Shown: in pieces, positions 1 to 5,028 of the stretch
How positions within the stretch are numbered: the first letter of the stretch is position 1
Layout of the letters: the number at the start of each line of letters is the position of its first letter
Assembly (NCBI GenBank): GCA_007134625.1
Contig: SLKL01000230.1
Span: forward strand, 1 to 5,028
Length of the DNA stretch: 5,028 nucleotides
Origin: Saprospiraceae bacterium
GTDB lineage: Bacteria > Bacteroidota > Bacteroidia > Chitinophagales > Saprospiraceae
Direction: 5' to 3'
Translations under genes and position numbers: made by a program
Notes under the pieces: generated by a model
What the model was told of the DNA's origin: nothing
The model's database searches: none
What the model saw: only the letters and a program-made list of their open reading frames with translations

Positions 1-2
1 AA

Positions 3-851
3 ACACTTATTGTCTATCGACCTGTTATAACTATAAGCCCCAGTAGAAGAAACATACATGATGTTAATTTTAAAAAGATGGTAAATCTTGGCAGCCTGAT
101 TTGTCACCTCATGTCACTCTATCTAGGAAGAGAAATCATTCCAGTGAGAATTCAGGAAATAAAGCCAACCGGATCCAATGTATCAATCAACACCTATATC
201 GATAGGTATGAGTTAAAATCCGAGGAGTTTTTTATTAAAACCAAACTAAACGATTTTTTTAAAGCCAGCGATCTAATCCATTCAGAATTATTAGATAATT
301 ATAACTGGTGGGAAGAAAATATCTTCAAATATGTACAGTCACGAATGGTGGATAAAAGCTCTAAGTTCTTGCTATTATATAATATTCTAGAGAATTGTTT
401 TATTTATCTCAAGAAAATCCGAAGGGTCATTCCGTCAGAGCCTAAAGTGTATTTTGGAAATCTGGATCCAAAAAAAGAACCAATCAAAGGACTTTGCCAG
501 AGATTGATTGACCAAATTTCTGAGCTAATTGAAAACCCGATAGAGAAAGAGGCTTTCCTGGAAAGTAACCTAAACTTGGGATTTAAAAATAGTATCCTTT
601 TGAAAAAAAGTGCTCAATCCAGGAGAAACATTGAGTTAGTTATAGAGTCACTGCAGATGGATTACACTAAACATAATATTCCGATTGATATTAAGTGCCT
701 GATTGAAATAAGAGATGGAATAATTCATGGCAATATCACTGAATTCGGATCAGATTTAAAAAAAATAAACAAAGGTTTTAGCAGCCTTGCCAAAGAATGT
801 CTTTTAAAATTAATCTGGGAGGAAATGGAGGTTAAATCAAAAATAATCTGA
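3..851 (+). CDS. HEPN-domain protein, ApeA-like defence RNase candidate (5' end outside window)
   Basis: The frame is open from base 3 to the TGA at 849-851, giving 282 visible codons. No stop lies upstream of the ATG at 78, and the 25 codons before it read like normal protein, so the true start is left of the window. Numbering from that internal Met, the C-terminal part is helical and contains IEIRDGIIHG (residues 209-218), an R-x4-H motif (R212, H217; bases 711-728) typical of HEPN ribonucleases. An earlier helix, KFLLLYNILENCFIYLKK (96-113), fits the first helices of such a domain. HEPN proteins commonly cleave RNA in toxin-antitoxin and abortive-infection systems. The arrangement of an N-terminal beta-rich part followed by a HEPN resembles ApeA, but I infer that from overall look only. 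No signal peptide or TM segment is visible. The stop codon overlaps the left end of a mobile element, and the reconstructed empty site would end the protein at the same residue. Fairly sure of HEPN, less of ApeA. Confidence 0.7.
   Translation, partial: TLIVYRPVITISPSRRNIHDVNFKKMVNLGSLICHLMSLYLGREIIPVRIQEIKPTGSNVSINTYIDRYELKSEEFFIKTKLNDFFKASDLIHSELLDNYNWWEENIFKYVQSRMVDKSSKFLLLYNILENCFIYLKKIRRVIPSEPKVYFGNLDPKKEPIKGLCQRLIDQISELIENPIEKEAFLESNLNLGFKNSILLKKSAQSRRNIELVIESLQMDYTKHNIPIDIKCLIEIRDGIIHGNITEFGSDLKKINKGFSSLAKECLLKLIWEEMEVKSKII
839..849 (+). repeat. left copy of the flanking direct repeat (target-site duplication)
   Basis: AAAAATAATCT lies directly outside the left inverted repeat and recurs at 1218-1228 outside the right one. 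It encodes the last residues (K-I-I) of the HEPN protein and the first base of its stop codon. If the element ends are taken as CT..AG, the duplication is the first 9 bases. Confidence 0.75.
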
Positions 852-867
852 GTACATGACAAAAATT
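851..867 (+). repeat. left terminal inverted repeat of the MITE-like element
   Basis: AGTACATGACAAAAATT is the exact reverse complement of 1198-1214. Its first base is also the last base of the HEPN gene's TGA stop. Three more outer bases (CTG against CTA in the partner) extend the match with one mismatch. Confidence 0.85.
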
Positions 868-1001
868 TAAAATTTTATAGAACAAAACATAGATGAATAA
901 TAAAGCTAGTGCCCAAAATGCTTGTAATTTAGCTCTTTAAATCAATTAGTTAATTTAGTATCTAACCTATTTTATTACAATAGGTGTTAAACAAGATTTG
1001 G

Positions 1002-1150
1002 TTCACGCTAAGACGCCAGGCCGCCAAGTTATCGCTAAGACAATTTAGTAAATTCAGACTTTTATGCAAGAAACAAAGTGTTTTTGATTACCAAACAACT
1101 TGAAATAACCACATATCCTTTGCGTTACTTTGCGCCTTGGTGGCTTTGCC
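1002..1150. repeat. internal imperfect inverted repeat of the MITE-like element
   Basis: The reverse complement of about 1002-1041 (reading CTTAGCGATAACTTGGCGGC then CTGGCGTCTTAGCG) aligns with 1118-1150 (CTTTGCGTTACTTTGCGCC then TTGGTGGCTTTGCC), with a few mismatches and small gaps. It is much richer in GC than its surroundings. The left arm also holds a 9-bp tandem-like repeat, CGCTAAGAC at 1006-1014 and 1033-1041. The wording resembles the GCGTCTTTGCGCC-type dispersed repeats of Bacteroidota genomes. A transcript through it could fold into a long hairpin with a loop of about 75 bases. Confidence 0.6.
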
Positions 1151-1197
1151 TTGCCTTCGGCTAGGTAAACTAAAAAATAAAGGTTCTATTATTATCC

Positions 1198-1214
1198 AAT
1201 TTTTGTCATGTACT
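1198..1214 (-). repeat. right terminal inverted repeat of the MITE-like element
   Basis: AATTTTTGTCATGTACT is the reverse complement of the left end at 851-867, 17 of 17 bases. With the outer TAG at 1215-1217, the pairing extends to 19 of 20. Confidence 0.85.
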
Positions 1215-1217
1215 TAG

Positions 1218-1228
1218 AAAAATAATCT
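1218..1228 (+). repeat. right copy of the flanking direct repeat (target-site duplication)
   Basis: An exact second copy of 839-849, beginning right after the right end of the element. It is followed by AA, so that joining the left flank to the right flank recreates ATA ATC TAA, the likely ancestral end of the HEPN gene. Confidence 0.75.
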
Positions 1229-1251
1229 AAACTTAAAATCGAGATAAAATT

Positions 1252-1290
1252 AATAACTACTAGTAGTAAAAAATAATACTGGTAGTTATT
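1252..1290 (+). terminator. AT-rich stem-loop, probable original terminator of the HEPN gene
   Basis: Bases 1252-1265 (AATAACTACTAGTA) pair with 1277-1290 (TACTGGTAGTTATT) in a 14-bp stem with one G-U pair and an 11-base loop. TT follows directly, but there is no long T run, so it is a weak classical terminator and could work in either direction. Removing the mobile element and one repeat copy would put it about 21 bp after the HEPN gene's stop, which is the expected place. The bases from 1291 to 1358 form the leader of the next gene; TATATTCT at 1333-1340 is only a loose match to a promoter box. Confidence 0.4.
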
Positions 1291-1358
1291 TTCCGACCTT
1301 ATAAGCCAAGAAGTGAAAAACAAGAAACCCGCTATATTCTCTAATAAAATAAACCTTT

Positions 1359-2120
1359 ATGACAGAAAATAAACACAAAGAAATAACCAAAATTCTTGGA
1401 CGAGCAAAATGGTTACTTTTAGTTGGTGGCCTTGTTATATTAATAATGCCAGTTCTTCTAACAGGTGAATATTTTCATGACCGGTTCAATTACACTAATA
1501 CCGGACAAATTGGTGATACTATTGGTGGAATAACAGCACCATTCATGAATTTAATTGGAGCATTTCTGGTTTTTTATGCTCTTCAAGCACAAGTGAAAGC
1601 AAACGAGTTAATTCAGTACCAAATTGATAAGGACACAATCGATAAAGAATGTGAAAATGAAAGTCAGAACTTAAATCAGTTATATTCCTATTTAACGGAA
1701 AGCATTAACAGCTTTCATTTTAAGACCTTACCATTAGACCAACTAAAAAATATTGAAGAAATTGAAACCGAAACTGAATTTAAAGGTGGGGAAGCATTTT
1801 ATCATTTATTTGCTCAAATTCGTTGCCATCATCACGGGACACAAGACGAGTTACATAGTCATCAATCAGTATCAGAGTTATTAAGTATTCTCAAAATTAT
1901 GAATTTACTGCTTGATAAACTCAATAATAGTAAAAGCAAGGACAAAGAAATTTTAATAACATTAGTTCGACACTTATTTAATTACAAAATCGTCACAAGA
2001 ATTCGTGAAGAAGAAGATAGTGAATTAGAATTAGAATTTTGCGAGCTTTGTGGATGCAATCATGGCCTTCCAGAAGAATTAAAATTTTTAATTCTAGAGA
2101 TAAGAAGAAAGACAAAGTGA
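1359..2120 (+). CDS. putative phage abortive infection protein (putAbiC type), membrane-anchored
   Basis: A 253-residue protein with two predicted membrane segments near the N-terminus: residues about 18-35 (WLLLVGGLVILIMPVLL) and 54-74. The second lies in the block TGQIGDTIGGITAPFMNLIG running into AFLVFYALQAQVKAN, which I recognise as the hallmark of the putative phage abortive infection family related to lactococcal AbiC. The rest is a soluble, helical cytoplasmic domain with FKGGEAFYHLFAQIR (141-155). It ends in a cysteine-rich stretch, CELCGCNH (228-235), and also has CHHHG and HSH (156-168), which might bind metal. Family members are thought to block phage growth or kill the infected cell, but the mechanism is not known. 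ATG at 1359 is the natural start since the hydrophobic segment follows at normal distance; no Shine-Dalgarno site precedes it, as is usual in Bacteroidota. It is transcribed alone and faces mcrBC convergently. Confidence 0.72.
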   Translation: MTENKHKEITKILGRAKWLLLVGGLVILIMPVLLTGEYFHDRFNYTNTGQIGDTIGGITAPFMNLIGAFLVFYALQAQVKANELIQYQIDKDTIDKECENESQNLNQLYSYLTESINSFHFKTLPLDQLKNIEEIETETEFKGGEAFYHLFAQIRCHHHGTQDELHSHQSVSELLSILKIMNLLLDKLNNSKSKDKEILITLVRHLFNYKIVTRIREEEDSELELEFCELCGCNHGLPEELKFLILEIRRKTK

Positions 2121-2214
2121 AAGATATACTAGCAAAAAATGCACACCACAAAAAAAGGTATTCAGTGATTTAAATTTTATTATCTACCCACTCCCACATC
2201 TAAGAACCTATCTC

Positions 2215-2232
2215 GCCTTACTTTAAGGCTTT
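2215..2232 (+). terminator. short hairpin, weak terminator candidate for the putAbiC gene
   Basis: GCCTTA (2215-2220) pairs with TAAGGC (2224-2229) across a 3-base loop and is followed by TTT. It lies 95 bp past the stop codon. The stem is only 6 bp and the T run is short, so this is a tentative call. Confidence 0.3.
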
Positions 2233-2344
2233 AAAACACCTTGAAGGTTGGTGAGCATTTCGTACCACGGTTTCTTCACACAAAACTCAATGCATAATAG
2301 AGATACCCGGAGATTCTTTCCCGCACTTTTAGCTCCAAATCCTA

Positions 2345-2376
2345 AAAATTCAGTTGAATTTATTAAGATTCAACTG
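2345..2376 (-). terminator. intrinsic terminator of the mcrBC operon
   Basis: Bases 2351-2361 (CAGTTGAATTT) pair with 2366-2376 (AGATTCAACTG) in an 11-bp stem with one G-U pair and a 4-base loop. On the minus strand the stem is followed by AATTTTTAGG, giving the expected U run. It sits 54 bp after the mcrC stop, in the correct orientation for that gene. Confidence 0.65.
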
Positions 2377-2430
2377 TTCAACTTTACAGTAGCTAAACAT
2401 GGTTAGATAGCCTAATCTCGTCGTTTTTCG

Positions 2431-3666
2431 TTAAAGGTGAGCAATACTTTCAAAAACCCTCTCCCCCACATCACCCCTCAACCTCCCTTCCTCATCAACT
2501 ACATTTACAAATGCAGCTTTACATCGGTGATGGAGGATGTCTACACTATGGTTTTGGTAGGGGATAAATGACGTTTCGGGTTGGTTTCCTGGATAGAGTA
2601 AAATGACTTTTTCAGCTTGCCAAAAACGTGCATAGGTATAAAGTTGGCGAAGGTCTTCCATAGCGGAATAGGAACCGGGATTTTTCCATTTGGTGTCAAT
2701 AACTATAGTTTGGGTATTGTTTTCATCCTTTTTGCGGAGAACAATATCCGGGCAAAGGTAACGGGAACTTCCATAAAAAAGTCTTGATTCCTGTGCCCTG
2801 ATGCTAAGACCAAGCTCCGGATGCTTTAGGATGTATTTTTTCAGATGTCGGAAGATGTACTCCTCCCAGAGTTGATTCATATCAAAGAGGAGGGCGATCA
2901 TCTTTTTGTTGCCGTGGCTGATGTCCGGTGAGTAGCTTAGTATAATAAACCTTGCCAGTTCAAGGGCTCTTTCATAGGGAGCTGATTTTCGGTCGATGGT
3001 GATATTATTGAGGAGGGCTGCATTGACTTTGATACTTTCCATTTCAGGAAAAGCGAGGAATACACGCTTGCATAGGTCGTTTAAATAGGTGGTGCTACAA
3101 AAATGATCTACGATTTTTAAGGCAAAAGCTAATATCTGATGGAGTTTATGCTGATAATCATACACCTGATGTGAGGTGTAAAACCGCTCTTTGTGAACGA
3201 TATTCTGACGGATGTTGCCCGCAAACTCGAGTTTACCTTTTAGCGCAGACACATTGGCGGTATGCTTGCGATAACGCTTAATCAAGCCTCTGTGAATGAG
3301 GTACTCCACTTCCCTGAGAAAAAACTCGAAATAGACCTCAAGTAAATTGAGGTTTTGTTTTTTGACCCTTGCACTACCTGGAGTCTGAGCTTTCAAACGA
3401 CCACAGGCTTTCAGCATTTCGAGCAAAACACCTTTCCAGCGCTTGCTGTCATCAGCTTTACCTGCTTTGGGGTGAATTTGCAGTAAAAGTCCACCAACCT
3501 GCAGTACACCAACATATTGATTGAATTTGATACCCTGAGGCAGCAGTTCAAAATACTTGCCCTCGTGTAACTGATTGAGCCGAACACAGGCCTCCCAATG
3601 AGTTCGGGTAAATCCCTCTTCTCCAATTAACAGCCGTCCATGTTCGTATCGCTCAATGGTATGCAT
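2431..3666 (-). CDS. mcrC: McrC, nuclease subunit of McrBC modification-dependent restriction
   Basis: A 411-residue protein of normal McrC length. The C-terminal half carries a PD-(D/E)XK nuclease core: P306-D307 in YLCPDIVLRKK, then D324-T325-K326 in IVIDTKWK (bases 2689-2697), followed by DLRQLYTYARFW (338-349) with the conserved Q-x-Y element. Other family signatures are RGLIKRY (126-132), LKGKLEF (142-148) and FDMNQLWEEYI (261-271). The N-terminal part is the small beta-rich domain that in the E. coli enzyme contacts the McrB ring. McrC stimulates McrB's GTPase and cuts DNA when the complex translocates between modified cytosine sites; that is known for E. coli and assumed here. All catalytic residues look intact. 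The ATG directly follows the mcrB stop (TAAATG), with a good ribosome site just upstream, so the two are coupled in one transcript. Confidence 0.92.
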   Translation of the reverse strand: MHTIERYEHGRLLIGEEGFTRTHWEACVRLNQLHEGKYFELLPQGIKFNQYVGVLQVGGLLLQIHPKAGKADDSKRWKGVLLEMLKACGRLKAQTPGSARVKKQNLNLLEVYFEFFLREVEYLIHRGLIKRYRKHTANVSALKGKLEFAGNIRQNIVHKERFYTSHQVYDYQHKLHQILAFALKIVDHFCSTTYLNDLCKRVFLAFPEMESIKVNAALLNNITIDRKSAPYERALELARFIILSYSPDISHGNKKMIALLFDMNQLWEEYIFRHLKKYILKHPELGLSIRAQESRLFYGSSRYLCPDIVLRKKDENNTQTIVIDTKWKNPGSYSAMEDLRQLYTYARFWQAEKVILLYPGNQPETSFIPYQNHSVDILHHRCKAAFVNVVDEEGRLRGDVGERVFESIAHL

Positions 3667-5028
3667 TTATTCCTCATTGTCTTTGTTCAGCAAACGTTTG
3701 AGAGCTTTTTCCATATCGAAATCTTCGGCTTCTGGGTTTCGGATATGGTACACAAAACCTTCCAATTGATAATCTACAGCCTCTGTAGCGAACTTAACTT
3801 CGGGTATAGCTTTTTTCTCGAAAAAATCCGGACCTATGACCATTTCCATTTTGGCATAATCACCGTAAAAGTATTCCTGTAGCAGGGGAATAATTCGATT
3901 TTTAAACACAGAGCGAAGGTCCTTTATGTTTTTTACCGACATAAAATAAGCATGACCTATGGTATGATCTCTGTCAATCAATACTTCAATGCGGTCATTA
4001 ATGGTGCTGAGTAATTTAACCAGGTTTATTCCGGCTACAGTTCCATTTCCATTTTCGCCTTTATCAGCTAATAGCTCAGGTTTTGGCATATACTCCAAAA
4101 AGGAAAACCGCCTCCTAAGTGCCGTATCTAAAGCCTCTACAGAACGGTCAGCAGTATTCATGGTGCCATAGATGTCCACATTTGATGGGACGGAAAACTC
4201 TTTTTTAGAATAAGGCAATTCCGCAACGAGCTCATTTTCCTGACCTTTTCTTTTATCCGGTTCAATCAAGCTGATTAACTCCCCGAAAATAGCCGAGACA
4301 TTTCCACGATTGATTTCATCTATGAAAATCGCATATCTATGATCCGGATCCGATACCGCCCTTTTGCACAACTTTTTAAATATACCGTCCTCAATGTGGT
4401 AAGACACACTTCCTTCCGTATCGGATTCCACATCAGACATCACAGGCTTGATACCCTCTATAAAATCCTCGTAACTAAAAGATTGGTGGAAGGTAGTGAA
4501 GACATAGCGTTTGATGATGTTATGTGATTGGGGATTGAAGTTATTTACCTTATCTCTGATTTCGTAAAGTTCAGGCGCCTGCTCTTCCAATTCACTTTTC
4601 AGTATTTTCCAGCTCTTATCCTTATTTTTATCAAAAATTAAAGGTACCTGACGCTGTTTATACAATACCGTTTCACTTTCCTCAACAGTATGCATTTGAA
4701 GCGTACCCCAGATTGTAGCTCTGACATTTTTAGATTCCGACAAATCTGCCTTTTTCGAGACCCATCGATTGGTTAAAATCTCACTGACTTTTACCTCATT
4801 TTCTTCTAAAAGGGCAAGTCCTATTACCTGCCACCAAGTCAAATCTCTGACCACCTCTTCAAAAAATTCTTCCTTACTTAAAGACGTTTCTCTACTTGTA
4901 TATTCATCATAAAAATCATTTTTCAGGCTGTAAGTTTTTCCCGTTCCGGGAGGGCCGTAAAGGATGGTATTTTTGGGGAGCTGTTTATTGCTTTTTTTAA
5001 GTCAAGTTGTTCTATTCCAATCAGCTTT
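3667..5028 (-). CDS. mcrB: McrB, AAA+ GTPase of McrBC (5' partial, apparent frameshift at 4992-4998)
   Basis: The C-terminal AAA+ motor of McrB. From 5001 down to 3667 one frame encodes 444 residues, with Walker A GPPGTGKT (4933-4956), TFHQSFSYEDFIEGIKP (near 4450-4494), Walker B IFIDEINR (from 4329), the family signature GTMNTADRS (near 4141-4167), arginines in ALRRRF, and DHTIGHAYF (near 3943-3969). McrB forms a GTP-driven ring that recognises modified cytosine through an N-terminal domain, here outside the window. A TGA at 5002-5004 interrupts the frame, yet the neighbouring frame upstream (KLIGIEQLDLKK, 5027-4992) joins perfectly if one A is added to the A7 run or the ribosome slips -1. 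The first in-frame start after the stop is GTG at 4854, which would lose Walker A, so it is not a functional start. Between Walker A and TFHQSF about 130 residues are inserted, against roughly 30 in E. coli; this part (about 4600-4866) looks like a winged helix. Identity is secure; whether it makes full-length protein is not. Confidence 0.88.
3670..3675 (-). promoter_or_regulatory. ribosome binding site of mcrC inside the end of mcrB
   Basis: The minus strand reads GAGGAATAAATG: the last two mcrB codons (GAG GAA) form a Shine-Dalgarno-like sequence, then the mcrB stop TAA, then the mcrC ATG at 3666. This fixes the mcrC start and suggests translational coupling, with ribosomes ending mcrB restarting on mcrC. 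Confidence 0.55.
4992..4998 (-). other. A7 homopolymer at the mcrB frame break (slippery site, indel or sequencing error)
   Basis: On the minus strand the upstream frame reads GAC TTA AAA AAA GCA, so the run has the form A_AAA_AAA, a canonical -1 slippery heptamer. A -1 slip continues as AGC AAT AAA CAG CTC, leading in frame to Walker A. Without a slip, translation stops at TGA 4925-4923 after about 25 odd codons. A 5-bp hairpin (TCCCG-GAA-CGGGA) lies about 40 nt downstream, but it is part of the Walker A codons and probably means nothing. Confidence 0.6.

Larger units (their letters stand above)
848..1217. mobile_element. MITE-like non-autonomous transposable element (~370 bp)
   Basis: The element is bounded by a perfect 17-bp inverted repeat (AGTACATGACAAAAATT at 851-867; its complement at 1198-1214), extendable to 19 of 20 matches at 848-867 and 1198-1217. 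Outside the ends, AAAAATAATCT occurs directly at 839-849 and 1218-1228, a plausible target-site duplication of 9 bp (if the ends are CT..AG) or 11 bp. There is no coding frame inside. The centre holds a long imperfect inverted repeat (about 1002-1041 against 1118-1150) and a small hairpin (CCTATT 966-971 / AATAGG 979-984). Such an element must be moved by a transposase encoded elsewhere. A 10-12 bp duplication would suit some IS4-family groups and 9 bp several other families, so the parent cannot be named. The structure is seen directly; mobility is inferred. Confidence 0.8.
2121..2430. other. convergent spacer between the putAbiC gene and mcrC, no credible gene
   Basis: These 310 bases lie between two converging 3' ends. 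They contain a small hairpin near 2215-2229 and a better terminator at 2345-2376. A minus-strand frame stays open from 2370 to a TAA at 2224-2226 (about 48 codons), but it has no ATG near its upstream end and no recognised product. The stretch of about 2240-2340 is somewhat richer in G and C than the terminal parts and could be a decayed gene end or dispersed repeat. Confidence 0.5.

Noticed and set aside
1002..1041. CRISPR-like or tandem repeat suggested by two CGCTAAGAC copies
   Set aside because: There are only two 9-bp copies, lying within one arm of the MITE's inverted repeat, and no regular spacer array.
1333..1340. TATATTCT as promoter box of the putAbiC gene
   Set aside because: It only loosely matches TAnnTTTG and has no TTG element at the right spacing, so it is not listed as a feature.
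3411..3626. 71-codon minus-strand open frame inside mcrC
   Set aside because: It overlaps the well-supported mcrC in another frame, and its sequence shows no recognisable protein character.
3640..3882. 80-codon plus-strand open frame opposite mcrB/mcrC
   Set aside because: It is antisense to two conserved genes and is explained by their codon use.
3989..4527. Two short plus-strand open frames (3989-4171 and 4339-4527) opposite mcrB
   Set aside because: Both are shadows of the mcrB AAA+ coding sequence, without ribosome sites or recognisable motifs.
3667..4854. GTG at 4854 as the start of mcrB
   Set aside because: The same frame continues upstream through a perfect Walker A motif (4933-4956), which a GTG start would discard. 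The frame only breaks at 5002-5004, where a single-base change restores it.

Overview
The window is AT-rich. Its plus-strand genes lack clear Shine-Dalgarno sites, and one intergenic repeat resembles the dispersed GCGTCTTTGCG-type repeats common in Bacteroidota. A member of that phylum (for example a Cytophagales-like marine or soil bacterium) is the best guess, but this rests on style and not on a diagnostic gene. The content is that of an anti-phage defence island.

Layout. (1) Bases 3-851 (+) hold the 3' part of a gene whose frame is open through the left edge. It encodes a protein with a C-terminal HEPN-type R-x4-H motif, probably an ApeA-like defence RNase. (2) Bases 848-1217 are a ~370 bp non-autonomous transposable element (MITE-like). 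It has 17-bp perfect terminal inverted repeats, an internal imperfect inverted repeat, and a 9-11 bp flanking direct repeat that looks like a target-site duplication. It sits exactly on the stop codon of gene 1: the empty site would have read TAA, and the insertion reads TGA at the same codon. (3) A hairpin at 1252-1290 is probably the original terminator of gene 1, now displaced. (4) Bases 1359-2120 (+) encode a two-TM protein of the putative phage abortive infection (putAbiC) type. (5) The convergent spacer 2121-2430 holds a weak hairpin after gene 2 and a good intrinsic terminator for the minus-strand operon. (6) Bases 5028-2431 (-) are an mcrB-mcrC operon, a modification-dependent restriction system: an AAA+ GTPase (5' end beyond the window) followed with zero spacing by the PD-(D/E)XK nuclease McrC.

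The most notable points are as follows. mcrB carries an apparent frameshift at an A7 run just upstream of its Walker A motif: one more A, or -1 slippage on A_AAA_AAA, would restore one continuous frame. McrB also has a long insert between Walker A and the FHQSFSYEDF block that looks like a winged-helix (HARE-HTH-like) module. Together the genes would give layered defence: McrBC cuts modified phage DNA, while the HEPN and putAbiC proteins would act as abortive-infection effectors. No evidence shows that they form one system. They are separate transcription units, and co-localisation is the only link.
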